A DNA stretch of 64,000 bases from Lacibacter luteus (lineage in GTDB: Bacteria > Bacteroidota > Bacteroidia > Chitinophagales > Chitinophagaceae), in NCBI RefSeq assembly GCF_004118265.1, contig NZ_SDHW01000004.1:186001-250000 (forward strand), given 5' to 3'. Every line of letters starts with the position of its first letter. The stretch's first letter is position 1. The notes below the pieces were generated by a model, which saw only the letters and a program-made list of their open reading frames with translations, searched no databases and was not told the DNA's origin. Positions 10,001 through 19,317 of the stretch are shown here, one piece after another. A program made the position numbers and the translations under genes.

Positions 10001-10766
10001 CAAGTAATGGAAATAGACAAATAAGAATTATTGCAACAGGGATTTCTTTTTTCCATTGAATATGTTGTACAATATCAAAAAAGTCGACCCGGAAAAGAAG
10101 AAGCAGAAAGAAAAGAATAAAAACAACACTTGCTGTAATTACAAAGAATAACGCTTCTTTTTTTAACTCTAATGCCCTTTCAGTTAGTTTACATTTACGA
10201 TTAAAATGCTTATATAACAGAAGAAGGCTTAATTCAAAAGAACATAGCAATTCCATTGGCAATGTTGAAATTGATAGCAATGCGGACGATATTAACGCCA
10301 CAAGTATTGCCAGCAATTCTGCATTTGAATACCCCTGCTTAAACTTCAGAATAACTATATATACACATGTTGCTATTCCAAAAAAAAGAATAAAAAAATA
10401 ACTTATTTCGTTTATTAATACCTGCTGAAGAAAAAACAAAGCTGAAATTGCAGCAAACCTGTTTATTTGACGAGCAATGACATTTTCCCTGAAAATTATT
10501 TTTACCGCCGACTGAGTAACCAATGCAACAACCCCCGCAATAAAAAAAAGAATGACTGCATTTGAAAAAAAAGCTACTCTTTTACTTACACGAACATTAT
10601 CAAATGTAGCTGTTCCGATCATGTCTGTAAATACAGGTGCTAAAGAAAAATCCTTTTGGTTCCACATTCCAACAACCCCAACACCGAAAAGGAGTATTGC
10701 AAGCATGTAACTCTTCTTCCATGAATCGGCATTAAAAGGTAATTTCATAAGCAACGTCTGTATCAA
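7053..10766 (-). CDS. Giant multi-pass membrane protein, possible GT-C-type glycosyltransferase
   Basis: This is a 1237-residue protein whose first ~770 residues are a long series of hydrophobic helices, about twenty by eye. The remaining ~450 residues are mostly soluble and probably face the periplasm. The stretch LGDINFFEDASSAVAIKRM, then ELPVFEHFSPHNLNDFITG, lies between helices and recalls the acidic first external loop of GT-C glycosyltransferases, which use lipid-linked sugars; I found no decisive family signature. The gene starts immediately (0 bases) after the methyltransferase stop and overlaps the GT9 gene downstream, so the three are co-transcribed. A role in assembling or transferring a surface glycan is inferred from the neighbours. 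I do not recognise a named family. Confidence 0.6.
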   Translation of the reverse strand: MIQTLLMKLPFNADSWKKSYMLAILLFGVGVVGMWNQKDFSLAPVFTDMIGTATFDNVRVSKRVAFFSNAVILFFIAGVVALVTQSAVKIIFRENVIARQINRFAAISALFFLQQVLINEISYFFILFFGIATCVYIVILKFKQGYSNAELLAILVALISSALLSISTLPMELLCSFELSLLLLYKHFNRKCKLTERALELKKEALFFVITASVVFILFFLLLLFRVDFFDIVQHIQWKKEIPVAIILICLFPLLAVFPVYFLLKRKYYSSDLYVIRWFCFVLFFIVAQFADNYLPVLLMMLVFLLKAFVLKSRKTLEYYLLAVDVLLSLSVFYLINLFGIVIINEYSKFIVPFLFLIIAFIREVAFSKVVNTGKYKYVVPVVLTPLLLFFIQELYMLFNQHNIFLGKLGFWVLLLFAYGLLFIITFFWKPNSLKPVFSVTFAFAIAGIGIYNSYTPVWLGDINFFEDASSAVAIKRMVSNGELPVFEHFSPHNLNDFITGIFYALLNNDLSFGYKIYNCIYGLFFLVYYFLLSSLFKSKLLGFIWTMFSGVLWIMLPMYHAISVLAFMNLYWYFKSEYKFLRVIITSFVLLATFFFRVDTGVAVLASVIVSTPFFVMHYKRGMKKLKLLIITSTIILFVLAVVALLKIGYKQSMDSVQMILGYLDSAQSWGYSVLSRVYNFKFRIHYFIFPVAVITGLLYVLLLFREKFKSLVFLQLCLVFFSVYYLVNFQRGLIRHSFFENRDVNLSSYIYFLIGLFVALVFVKGGRQLKLISLFLVTVSCNIWLFKFPRTFENRSLYSASIDKIRTTTELSFACQKIKRFDLEKLSQIKEGAYELFVYSRIDQLGNVYKTREKANLDFMGVKLHSYSRYFLEPYGMNESFFPDLSKLVQAGVISEPVDEVCYQPMLNYFVNSKPAHLFNQGMHFYHTKKMQEQFIGELVESECKYVLVNNVSADTLADYLDDVPHSIRHYHILQHIYRNYKPAAIVDKKTLWVKDSTLLRTQPLLQYKSLMADSFYKFPDPVDVNGKKLLLTFIGKEIINEGNIIINDRFAFPISFTNRNDKKSFVLIEGGIDEIRDVLLPGKADSLMVSLHNYFPDVYTNVPLTYKLKQLPYVLAQSGVFNNIGEELALDVKQPQAIESLLKANEDLRGAALCFTFSNYTKEDRMVIVQYYRANEFLGEFHFLAKPGKHIPYLLQVASQPNWNLAKPGKIKIIMPENLQVDALHLITKDELSY

Positions 10767-11609
10767 TTATTTTTTTTGAAGTGTAAGATGAACTCCTGTG
10801 GCACAAAAACAACTGTTTTGCATTAAAAATGATTCGAAGTAGGCGATAAAACTACCGGCAACAAGTAAGCTATTCAGGAGCTTTGCTTTAATACTTTTAC
10901 TTCCGGAACTGCTGTTGTAGTATTTGTTTCCTGTCCAGAATATTGAACTGATTTTCTTATTTAACAGTGCGCTAAACAATATATAATCCATAATACTGCC
11001 CATCAAATGAAAGCTGAATTTTTTTTGGATTGTAACAAACCTTCCGCTAAACAAAGCTTCGGCACTTTTTCTTGAAAACCGTTGTATATGCCCTACTGTT
11101 TTTTCTTTCGTATGAAATCCGAAAATTTTCTCACCAAGCCAATAAACGGAATGGGCCTCGCAAGGAATAAAAGTATGAATAACACCTCCCGGCTTTAAGA
11201 ACCGGTAACAGTCATCGATCATTTTTTGGGGATTTTCCAGGTGCTCGAGCACATCCAGCATAATAATGGCATCAAAAACATTTTCTTCGAAGTGAAGCTT
11301 TTCTGCATCACCAACAATAAAATTGATTTTCTTGTTTACATTAACAGCCTGAGCTTTTTTTATTGCAGGTTCACTGATATCAACTCCAATAAACTCTGAA
11401 TGGGGAAATAGTTCTGCCAAAGAAAACAAAAACTTTCCTGCCCCACAACCAACTTCCAGAATTTTTACCGGTGATGAAAAGGATAGGGCATGGTATAAAT
11501 GGTCGAATTTTAATCTCGGAAAATCGTACCCGTTTTGATCAATGGCATGCCCCCAAACATGTTTTTCGTAATTAAACGCCTGCTGGCTGGAAAGATTAAC
11601 ACTCTTCAT
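10767..11609 (-). CDS. Class I SAM-dependent methyltransferase
   Basis: This 280-residue protein has a Rossmann-fold methyltransferase core: motif I ILEVGCGAGKFLF (about residues 50-62), motif II acid in FIGVDISEPAI, and IIMLDVLEHLENPQKM followed by the post-motif LKPGGVIHTFIPCE. These features place it with the UbiG/Methyltransf_11-like group. The C-terminal ~100 residues are less conserved and contain one hydrophobic segment. It is the first gene of the operon with the giant membrane protein and the GT9 gene, so methylation of a glycan or its lipid carrier is a reasonable guess. The substrate is not visible in the sequence. Confidence 0.8.
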   Translation of the reverse strand: MKSVNLSSQQAFNYEKHVWGHAIDQNGYDFPRLKFDHLYHALSFSSPVKILEVGCGAGKFLFSLAELFPHSEFIGVDISEPAIKKAQAVNVNKKINFIVGDAEKLHFEENVFDAIIMLDVLEHLENPQKMIDDCYRFLKPGGVIHTFIPCEAHSVYWLGEKIFGFHTKEKTVGHIQRFSRKSAEALFSGRFVTIQKKFSFHLMGSIMDYILFSALLNKKISSIFWTGNKYYNSSSGSKSIKAKLLNSLLVAGSFIAYFESFLMQNSCFCATGVHLTLQKK

Positions 11610-11639
11610 CGCAGCAATAATACTTAAAAGCCATTAATA

Positions 11640-11670
11640 AGAAATCCCTTCCTTTACAGAAGGGATTCTT
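11640..11670 (-). terminator. Terminator downstream of the 1259-residue surface protein
   Basis: AATCCCTTC (11643-11651) pairs with GAAGGGATT (11659-11667) around a seven-base loop. On the minus strand the stem is followed by a short T-rich run. It separates the surface-protein gene from the glycan operon. Confidence 0.7.
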
Positions 11671-11691
11671 TCAGCAGTTGGTTTCGGGTCT

Positions 11692-14600
11692 TTATTGTTT
11701 AATAAAACTAGAAGTGGTAAGCCCGTTCTTACCCATTATTCGAACATAATACATTCCCGCTTGCAAGTGAGAAATGTTAATCTCGTTACTAAATTGAACG
11801 GTCGAAATGTGTTTCAACACCTGACCGGATATATTGACAATGTCAATTTCGGATATGCTGCTTGGTTCTGAAAAATTTATGACAATTTTTTCGCTGGCGG
11901 GGTTTGGACTGATCCTTATCTGCTGTCCTGAGCCAACCCAAACTTTTGAAACTGCTGATAATTGCTGCCTGCCTTGGTTATCTATTGTTCTTAACCGATA
12001 GTAATTCCAACCACTAAATGGCTGTTCATCTACTTCGGTATATGCATAAAGAGCGGTTCCGCTTTTGGCAGATATTTTCCTGAAAACATCGAAGGCAAAG
12101 TTGTTTCTGCTTTTTTCAACCACAAACTCAACTTGCTCGTTATTTGTACTGGTCGACCAATCGAGCACAACGTCTGTTTTACGTGCTGTTGCCTTAAAAG
12201 TTGAAAGATCGAATGGCAGCGGATTTTCATTAAAATCGGTACTGCCTAACGTAAAATAGTTAAAGATTGATGGGCCGCCCGTCCATGTAACACTACCGGA
12301 AGCAGCTGTACCGATGCCCGTGCCTCCAAAAGTATCACCCCACTGTGTTCCGTTGAACTGTACAGCTACGATTGTTGATGGTTGCGTTACGTAGCCGACA
12401 TTGCAGGGGCTTTGTGTAGTCCATGTAAGCTCTACTCCTGCGTTTGTACCAGACTCTTTGGTTAACGACCAGTATTCACAACGACTAACCCTTTGCAACC
12501 CGGCAGTTTTAGCCGCATTGCTGATTGCTCCACGTAAATAAGAATCAGCACGATAAAACATAGCTGTATAAGAAGACGAAGCATCTCCTGTTGCAGTAAT
12601 GCCAATTGTACGGTGATGATATTCTGACCCTACAATTACACCTGTGGGAAACGTAAATGCTGTACCGCCTTTTTTTCGAACAGGACCATTTACAAAAGAA
12701 GATACGCTACCTGTTGTTGAAACGGCGGAGCTCTCGATAACAAGTAAATTGGTCGTACTTGTAGTTATAACACCGGTTGTTAATGTTATTTGCCCGGTAA
12801 TACCAACCGGACAATTTAGGGTAAGAATATTCGAAGCTGCATCTTTCTCCATTAACAGGTAGCTAAAGTTTTGTGTTGGTACACCTGCTGTAATAGTAGT
12901 GTTTGGAGTGTTGATTGAGGAGCTAACGGAACCTTTAAAGAAAACAGCTCTACTATTATCGTTGTACGAGCCATTGCTGTACCGGGTAAAGTCGCCATTT
13001 AACCACAGATCGCCTCCAATAACTGTTGACAGTTGCAATACGCTGCCATTTGAAGCTGCATCAGTTGAACCAATTACCAGGTTTCCTAACACAGAAAGTG
13101 GAACTTGCATTCCGTTATTTAAATAAACCTGTCCGCTGCCATTTGCATTTCCAATAGTAAGGGTTCCGGCAATCTCAAGCCTTGAAGGGGAAATTGCATT
13201 TGTATTAAGATTTAAAACAGTACCACCTTGAACAGTTACATTATATGGATATCCCTGGTTACTTAAACTTCCCCATTCTACATTTCTACCATACGTACCT
13301 CCCGTATTATAAACAAGCGAAGAACCTGTTTGGTAATAAGGTGCGTCTGAAACATAAGCTCCTGTATTAAGTTGCAAGCGGTTCATGATTGTAGCAGAAT
13401 GTGTTGTTACCCCGTTAAAATCAACACCTCCACTATTTAGAATTACGGAATACAAAAAAGGATTCCCGGTAGAATACCCCTGCGTGGTACCATTACCCAA
13501 AAACTCAATATTTCCGGCCGAAGCGTCATTGGGGTTGTTTGCCCCATTGCCGTAAATATTTCCTCCGCTTGCAATACGCAATGTTTGATTTGTGCCCGAA
13601 GCAAAGAGGCCGTTATTTAGGTAAAGCGCTGTTGCAGTTGTGTTGTTAACAGTTAGAGTTACTGTTCTGTTTCCTGTTGTGCCGGTATTGGCAATAGTAA
13701 ATGTATTAACAGTATTGGCTACAGGCGTGGTTGTAAAGTTGCCGGTAAGCTGGTTAGTACTGCCATTATAAATGTAGTTTGCACCGCTGCTATATGTACG
13801 GGTAGAAGTTTGAATATTCCCCACTCCTGATGAAGTAATACCATCGGCCGAACCTATTCCTAATGTACCTCCACTTGCCAGAATAAAGTCGGCCCCGCCA
13901 GATATAACAAAGGTTGAGCAATTTAATCTTGCTCCATCTGCAACCGTAAAATCGTAGGTGTTGCCGTTAATTGTTTTGTTGGAACTCAAGGTAACGTTTG
14001 CAGCACTTGCAATTTGCAAACCGCCACTATTTAAAGATATAGCGCCCGATCCGCCCAGTTCAGCATCTGTACCGGTTATATAAAAAGTACCCGATGAAGC
14101 TTGAGTAATATTTCCTGTTCCTGTTATACCATCTCTAAAATATTTTGCGCCTGTTCCATTCCATGTTAAAGATGCTGTCACTTCAAGCAATCCGTAAATA
14201 TTTGTCTGACTGTTTGAACCTATACTTGGGCTTTGTGATATTCTGAAAATCGGCTTTTCAGCCCCATTATTGTTTCTGAAATACTCTATTCCAATTGTTT
14301 CAAAAGCATCGGTTGTATTCCATTGAAAGATGCTGCCTGTTTTAAATTCGCAATTTAAATTACTTAAGAAAGCAATATTGTCTGAATTGCTACCTGTATT
14401 ATCATCTGCTCTTATAATTCCTCCACTATTAACAATATAAGTACCTGACCCCGATGGCATTTCACCATTGATTACATAAGTACCGTTAATAATCATGTCG
14501 GTTCCGGATGAATTGTCGTTAATTGAAAAAGCAATTCCTGTAGAGTGATTTAACACAGCTCCGGACTCAATAGTTAATTGATCTGCGGTAACTGCATTTA

Positions 14601-15471
14601 CAATTGTGACAGTGTGGGTATTTTTGATAGTTATTGTATTAGCCAAGTTTGTAGGTATCAACGTAGAATTTATCCAGCTACTTCCATCCCCTGAGCTTTC
14701 CCAAGTTGAAGCAACTCCCCAATCACCATTTTGCTTTGATCTGAAATGGTCTGTTGAATTGCTAAGTGTAATTGGAGTACTTGTTGCCGAAACTGAAAAA
14801 TTATCAATTCCTATTGCCTGTCCGTTTGTTGAACCGCCTGAACCTGTAAATGTCCAGCGTAGATAATAGACAGAGCCATTAAGAATGCTCAAACCAGAAA
14901 CTGAAAAAGACTTTGAAGCAGCAGTTGGCGGATTATAAACTGTTGTATTTGCAGCATCGGCAGTATAAGATTGATTGCCTGCTGTTTCAGATGCCCAACT
15001 AGCTCCATCTGACCCATGATAAAATAACCAGTCAAATGCTCTTGACCCCGAACGATACTTCTCATAATCAAAAGAGATATTTAATGACGTTAGAGTAGAC
15101 CCGGTGTTATTGACTATCTGAAGCATTATCGTTCTGGGAGACGAAAAAGAGCTGGAGGTTAAAAAGCCCAAAGAGCGATCTGTAGCACTGGCAGTTATGC
15201 CGTTAGCAAAATTATAAACAGCGCCGCTTGATGTACTTGTTAACACACCGGCACCTGTTGTACCCGCAGCCGCACCTGTAGCGCTTGTTCCAGCAGAAAA
15301 TATTGAACCAGATGATACAACAAAACCAGACGGAAGAGCTGCAGTAGCAGAGGATCCCATTCCATCAAAATTTTGAGAGTAAGTTGTACTTACAGCTGCT
15401 ATAGAAATTTGAGATCTTACAGATACAACTATAACAGAAAAAAAGAGTACGCCAAAAAACGCTTTCATCAT
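11692..15471 (-). CDS. Large T9SS-exported surface protein with beta-rich repeats
   Basis: This 1259-residue protein has a signal peptide (MMKAFFGVLFFSVIVVSVRSQ). An N-terminal ~230-residue domain (YSQNFDGMGSS and GIDNFSVSA) resembles carbohydrate-binding or lectin-like modules seen in Bacteroidota surface proteins. The long middle is Ser/Thr/Asn/Gly-rich with beta-helix-like repeats such as LYLNNGLFASGTNQTLRIASGG. Before the C-terminus comes the linker with FVVEKSRNNFAFD and YYRLRTIDNQG, then a type A sorting domain (IRISPNPASEK, LQAGMYYVRI, SSFIKQ). It should leave the cell through T9SS and may be an adhesin or a matrix protein. I see no catalytic motif. It stands alone, with a terminator downstream. 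Confidence 0.8.
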   Translation of the reverse strand: MMKAFFGVLFFSVIVVSVRSQISIAAVSTTYSQNFDGMGSSATAALPSGFVVSSGSIFSAGTSATGAAAGTTGAGVLTSTSSGAVYNFANGITASATDRSLGFLTSSSFSSPRTIMLQIVNNTGSTLTSLNISFDYEKYRSGSRAFDWLFYHGSDGASWASETAGNQSYTADAANTTVYNPPTAASKSFSVSGLSILNGSVYYLRWTFTGSGGSTNGQAIGIDNFSVSATSTPITLSNSTDHFRSKQNGDWGVASTWESSGDGSSWINSTLIPTNLANTITIKNTHTVTIVNAVTADQLTIESGAVLNHSTGIAFSINDNSSGTDMIINGTYVINGEMPSGSGTYIVNSGGIIRADDNTGSNSDNIAFLSNLNCEFKTGSIFQWNTTDAFETIGIEYFRNNNGAEKPIFRISQSPSIGSNSQTNIYGLLEVTASLTWNGTGAKYFRDGITGTGNITQASSGTFYITGTDAELGGSGAISLNSGGLQIASAANVTLSSNKTINGNTYDFTVADGARLNCSTFVISGGADFILASGGTLGIGSADGITSSGVGNIQTSTRTYSSGANYIYNGSTNQLTGNFTTTPVANTVNTFTIANTGTTGNRTVTLTVNNTTATALYLNNGLFASGTNQTLRIASGGNIYGNGANNPNDASAGNIEFLGNGTTQGYSTGNPFLYSVILNSGGVDFNGVTTHSATIMNRLQLNTGAYVSDAPYYQTGSSLVYNTGGTYGRNVEWGSLSNQGYPYNVTVQGGTVLNLNTNAISPSRLEIAGTLTIGNANGSGQVYLNNGMQVPLSVLGNLVIGSTDAASNGSVLQLSTVIGGDLWLNGDFTRYSNGSYNDNSRAVFFKGSVSSSINTPNTTITAGVPTQNFSYLLMEKDAASNILTLNCPVGITGQITLTTGVITTSTTNLLVIESSAVSTTGSVSSFVNGPVRKKGGTAFTFPTGVIVGSEYHHRTIGITATGDASSSYTAMFYRADSYLRGAISNAAKTAGLQRVSRCEYWSLTKESGTNAGVELTWTTQSPCNVGYVTQPSTIVAVQFNGTQWGDTFGGTGIGTAASGSVTWTGGPSIFNYFTLGSTDFNENPLPFDLSTFKATARKTDVVLDWSTSTNNEQVEFVVEKSRNNFAFDVFRKISAKSGTALYAYTEVDEQPFSGWNYYRLRTIDNQGRQQLSAVSKVWVGSGQQIRISPNPASEKIVINFSEPSSISEIDIVNISGQVLKHISTVQFSNEINISHLQAGMYYVRIMGKNGLTTSSFIKQ

Positions 15472-15734
15472 TTGCTTTGGTTTTGGGGTTGTTTCCCGGG
15501 TTTAAAGCCAAACGTTTTCAGCGGATATTTAGAGAAGCTTTAAAGATAGTGTTTCGTTTCTGAAAAACCAGTATAAATACGTATTTTATCCTAAGCTTTC
15601 GGGTACCCGGTCTTGCCAAAACTTGTACGCATGCTACAGCAAAAGAGCAGGGTTACTATTTTCTATATCCTAACAAGAAGCCGTTTTCACAGCTATTTGG
15701 CAAAGGAAGGTTCAGGCGAAGTGCTTTATTCCGC

Positions 15735-15742
15735 TATTTTTG
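15735..15742 (+). promoter_or_regulatory. Putative -7 promoter element of gldF
   Basis: TATTTTTG matches TAnnTTTG exactly and ends 7 bases before the gldF ATG. The 278-base gap from 15472 to 15749 holds no credible gene; this element and a weaker TATCTTTA for the opposite gene are the only signals I see in it. Confidence 0.45.
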
Positions 15743-15749
15743 CAACTCT

Positions 15750-16472
15750 ATGTGGGCCATTTGCAAAAAAGAATTCCGCCAGTTTTTCAGCAATCTTACG
15801 GGGTACATCACCATCATCCTTTTTCTTCTGTTGAACGGATTGTTCCTGTTTGTGTTTTCAAGTTTCAACATTCTCGACTTCGGCTATGCCACGCTGGAGA
15901 ACTTCTTTAACCTGGCGCCTTATATTTTACTGCTTTTAATACCTGCTGTAACCATGCGTCTTTTCCCCGACGAAAAAAGAGCCGGCACGTTAGAGATCCT
16001 GTTTACCCGTCCGCTCACTGCCCGGCAAATTGTAATGGGTAAGTTTATTGCTTCTTTGTTTGTAGTGCTTATTGCACTGTTACCAACACTCACTTACCTG
16101 TTTACCATTAAGGCAATGAGCGCCGAAGGCACGGTACTCGACATGGGCGGTATTACCGGATCGTACATTGGCTTGCTTTTTTTGTGCGCTGCATTTACAG
16201 CCATTGGTTTGTGTAGCAGCAGTTTTACCGGCAACCCGGTTGTTGCGTTTTTGTTGAGTGCATTTTTGTGTTTTGTGCTTTACAGCGGCTTTGGTGCTTT
16301 AAGCAAACTTGGTGGTACTGGCATCGACTACATTGTTGAAATGATTGGCATGGAATTTCATTACCGCAGTTTATCAAAAGGTGTAATCGACAGTCGTGAT
16401 CTTGTTTATTTCCTCAGCATTATCTGTTTTACTTTATTCATTACCATACAACGCATTGGCCGCAAAAACTAA
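15750..16472 (+). CDS. gldF: Gliding motility ABC transporter permease GldF
   Basis: This 240-residue inner-membrane protein has about six hydrophobic helices and an ABC-2-type permease layout. The phrase MRLFPDEKRAGTLEILFTRPLT lies in the loop after the second helix, as in this family, and NEXT-type text such as WAICKKEFRQFFSNLTGYI opens the protein. GldF works with GldG and the ATPase GldA in a transporter needed for gliding in Flavobacterium johnsoniae. The partner gldG starts 6 bases downstream, while gldA is not in the window. The start at 15750 is the first ATG after the -7 element. Confidence 0.9.
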   Translation: MWAICKKEFRQFFSNLTGYITIILFLLLNGLFLFVFSSFNILDFGYATLENFFNLAPYILLLLIPAVTMRLFPDEKRAGTLEILFTRPLTARQIVMGKFIASLFVVLIALLPTLTYLFTIKAMSAEGTVLDMGGITGSYIGLLFLCAAFTAIGLCSSSFTGNPVVAFLLSAFLCFVLYSGFGALSKLGGTGIDYIVEMIGMEFHYRSLSKGVIDSRDLVYFLSIICFTLFITIQRIGRKN

Positions 16473-16478
16473 GCAGCA

Positions 16479-18311
16479 ATGAACAAACTCTTTTCTTCAA
16501 AATACAGTTGGGCTATTGTACTGTTGGCGTTGATTGTTGCAAACGTACTCTCCTCTTCAACCCGTACACGCTGGGATCTTACAGCTGAGCAGCGTTATTC
16601 GCTTTCGCCCCAAACAAAAGCATTGTTGAAAAATATTGATACGATTATTGAAGTAGATGTTTTTCTGAAAGGTGACTTCCGTTCTTCTTTCAGAAAACTG
16701 CGTAACAGCACAGGCGACCTATTAAACGAGATGAAAGAATTCAGCCGTGGCAAACTGCAGATCAATTACAAGTCGGTTGATGAGATGTTTAACGATGAAG
16801 CAAAGAACTTCATGTTTACAGAAGTGATGAACGAACTGCGGATGAATGGCGTAAATGTTGACAGCCTCATGCAAACCAAAGTCAACTTTCGTGAAGAAGT
16901 GATTCAGCAAATGATGGGCGATTCGTTAAAAGCATTGGGTATTTTACCGTACACACTCGAAGTACAGGAAAAAGAAGAAGCAACAACGCAACGTGTTATC
17001 TATCCATCGGCATTGGTACGCAAAGGCAGCCGTGTTATTTCAATTGACTTATTAAGCGGCAAAACTGAATACAGCCGTGATCCGTTAACAGGAAGTCTTG
17101 TTACTGATGAAGCAAAAAGTATCAGCAATGCAGAAGCCTTACTTGAATTTAAATTTGCCGATGCCATTGAAAAAATTCAACGTAAGCAAAAACCATTCAT
17201 TGGCTATCTAACAGGCAACGGAGAGCCGATGGGCCCGGAAACATTTGATCTTGTACAAACATTAGATGCCGATTATCAATTCCGTATTGTTGATCCAACG
17301 AAAGCAACCGTTATACCCAAAGAGCTTTCTGCAATTCTTATTGTAAAACCAACAATTGGTTTTTCTGATTCGGTAAAGATGAAGATCGATCAGTACATTA
17401 TGCAGGGCGGTAAAGTACTGTGGTTTTTAGATATGCTACATGCTGAAAAAGACAGTCTTGCATTTGTTGCACAAACGCTGGCATACGATCGTGGATTAAA
17501 TCTTGATGATCTGTTATTCAAGTACGGTGTGCGCATTAACCGTGATCTTTTGCAGGATATGCAATGCGATCTTAGCAAACTCGTTGTAGGTAATGCAGGC
17601 GGACAGCCGCAATTGGCCGATGTGCCGTTCAACTATTACCCCTTGCTTACTGCAACCGGCAATCATTCCATTACCAAAAATCTGGAGCCTGTATTAACAC
17701 AGTTCACCAATACACTCGATACAGTAAAGGCTGATGGTATAACAAAAAACATTTTATTAACCTCCAGCGAAAATGCAAAGTTTGTAAGCACCCCTGCAAT
17801 TATAAGTCTGCAGGAATTGCAAACAATTGAAGACCCGAAACTGTACACGAAAAAGAATTTACCTGCTGCCGTTTTACTGGAAGGTCGTTTTTCCAGCTTG
17901 TATGGCAACCGTGCTTCTGCCGAAATGCGTCAATACTTTACAACAGCTTATGGTTCGTTTAAAACGCAAAGCAACGAACCAACACAACAACTTATTATTG
18001 GCGATGGCGATGTTGTATTAAACAGCTTTACCAAACAGGAACCTTTCCCCATGGGTTACAGCCGTGTGCAGGAACGCAGCTTTGCCAACAAAGCGTTTTT
18101 ACAAAACACATTGGAATATATGACGGGCAATGCAGGTATTGTTGCACTACGTAATAAGGATGTGGCGTTGCGTTTATTAAATCCGCAAAAAGTTAATGAG
18201 CAACGTACACTGTGGCAGCTTATTAATATTGCAGTACCGGTATTGCTTGTTATTATTATCGGCATTGTATATATGCAATGGCGTAAGAAAGCATATAGCA
18301 GAAAAGCATAA
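16479..18311 (+). CDS. gldG: Gliding motility ABC transporter auxiliary protein GldG
   Basis: This 610-residue protein has one N-terminal membrane helix (WAIVLLALIVANVLS), a large periplasmic body and a C-terminal helix (LINIAVPVLLVIIIGIVYMQW) followed by a short basic tail. The opening RWDLTAEQRYSLSPQT and the later IGYLTGNGEP and GGKVLWFLD are characteristic of the GldG/ABC_transp_aux family. It associates with the permease GldF, encoded 6 bases upstream. The start is the ATG at 16479. Nothing is truncated, and the pair is probably co-transcribed with terC, which begins 28 bases after the gldG stop. Confidence 0.92.
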   Translation: MNKLFSSKYSWAIVLLALIVANVLSSSTRTRWDLTAEQRYSLSPQTKALLKNIDTIIEVDVFLKGDFRSSFRKLRNSTGDLLNEMKEFSRGKLQINYKSVDEMFNDEAKNFMFTEVMNELRMNGVNVDSLMQTKVNFREEVIQQMMGDSLKALGILPYTLEVQEKEEATTQRVIYPSALVRKGSRVISIDLLSGKTEYSRDPLTGSLVTDEAKSISNAEALLEFKFADAIEKIQRKQKPFIGYLTGNGEPMGPETFDLVQTLDADYQFRIVDPTKATVIPKELSAILIVKPTIGFSDSVKMKIDQYIMQGGKVLWFLDMLHAEKDSLAFVAQTLAYDRGLNLDDLLFKYGVRINRDLLQDMQCDLSKLVVGNAGGQPQLADVPFNYYPLLTATGNHSITKNLEPVLTQFTNTLDTVKADGITKNILLTSSENAKFVSTPAIISLQELQTIEDPKLYTKKNLPAAVLLEGRFSSLYGNRASAEMRQYFTTAYGSFKTQSNEPTQQLIIGDGDVVLNSFTKQEPFPMGYSRVQERSFANKAFLQNTLEYMTGNAGIVALRNKDVALRLLNPQKVNEQRTLWQLINIAVPVLLVIIIGIVYMQWRKKAYSRKA

Positions 18312-18339
18312 CAACTATTTACATAAGAATTATAAAAGA

Positions 18340-19308
18340 ATGACTCCAACTCAAATTACCTATCTCGTTTTCGGCATTGTACTATTGCTTGCTATTGTAT
18401 TCGATCTTGGCTTGTTAAGTAAAAAATCTGCGCAGCTTACAACTAAGCAAGCGTTAAAACAAACCATCTTCTGGGTTATTCTTGCACTTGGCTTTGCCGC
18501 ATTTATGTGGTACGAAGATGGCAAACAGGCTGCACTGGAATATGTGAGTGCTTATTTAATGGAATGGAGCCTTAGTATCGATAACATTTTTGTGTTTGTA
18601 CTCATCTTCAGTTTTTTTAAAGTAAAAGAACAATATATACCCCGTGTGTTACTGATTGGTGTATTGATGGCGATTGTTTTTCGTGTGGTGTTTATTACAT
18701 TGGGTGTTGAACTGGTGAACCGTTTCCATTGGATTCTTTACATCTTTGGCGCCTTCCTTGTTTACACCGGTTTTAAAATGTTTACCACCAACCAGGAAGA
18801 AGAATTCGATCCGAAAGAAAGCAGTGTATATCTTTTCCTTAAAAAGTTTTTACCGATAACAATGGATGATGGCGATGGCAAGTATCGCATTAAGCAGCAT
18901 GGCAAACCTGTTTACACCGCTTTGTTTGTAGTAGTGGTAATGCTGGCTACAACCGATATTGTATTTGCACTCGATTCTATCCCTGCTGTAATGGGTATTG
19001 TTGATCGAAAAAGCGATCATGCAGCATTGGTTATTTACACATCAAACGTATTTGCAGTATTAGGATTACGCTCTTTATTCTTCCTGCTGCGTGGTGCTGT
19101 GAGCAAATTCGATTTTCTGCAACAGGGTATTGCCATTGTACTTGTGTTCATTGGTATTAAAATGCTGGGCGAAGAATTAATTGGTACCGTTATCGACAAG
19201 CCAAGCCAGGTAATTATTTCATTGGTAGTTATTATTGCTTGTATCGGAGGTTCTATTCTTTATTCCATCTATCATAAAAAGAAAGGCACACCGCCCGATA
19301 TGCCCTAA
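18340..19308 (+). CDS. TerC family integral membrane protein (Alx-type)
   Basis: This is a 322-residue membrane protein with about nine helices. I chose the ATG at 18340, where the protein begins MTPTQITYLVFGIVLLLAIV; an in-frame upstream extension overlaps gldG and lacks a family match. TerC features are the acidic transmembrane motifs SIDNIFVFVLIFSFF (around residues 79-93) and FALDSIPAVMGI, plus FLLRGAVSKFDFLQQG. TerC/Alx proteins are linked to metal (mainly manganese) export and to tellurite or alkaline-pH responses. A role in metal supply to exported proteins has been proposed for some members. It sits between gldG and murF/alr in one transcription unit. Confidence 0.9.
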   Translation: MTPTQITYLVFGIVLLLAIVFDLGLLSKKSAQLTTKQALKQTIFWVILALGFAAFMWYEDGKQAALEYVSAYLMEWSLSIDNIFVFVLIFSFFKVKEQYIPRVLLIGVLMAIVFRVVFITLGVELVNRFHWILYIFGAFLVYTGFKMFTTNQEEEFDPKESSVYLFLKKFLPITMDDGDGKYRIKQHGKPVYTALFVVVVMLATTDIVFALDSIPAVMGIVDRKSDHAALVIYTSNVFAVLGLRSLFFLLRGAVSKFDFLQQGIAIVLVFIGIKMLGEELIGTVIDKPSQVIISLVVIIACIGGSILYSIYHKKKGTPPDMP

Positions 19309-19317
19309 CATACTTTT

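Noticed and set aside
15613-15834. A 73-residue plus-strand open frame upstream of gldF
   Set aside because: It overlaps the gldF start in another frame, spans the gldF promoter and has no protein-like features.
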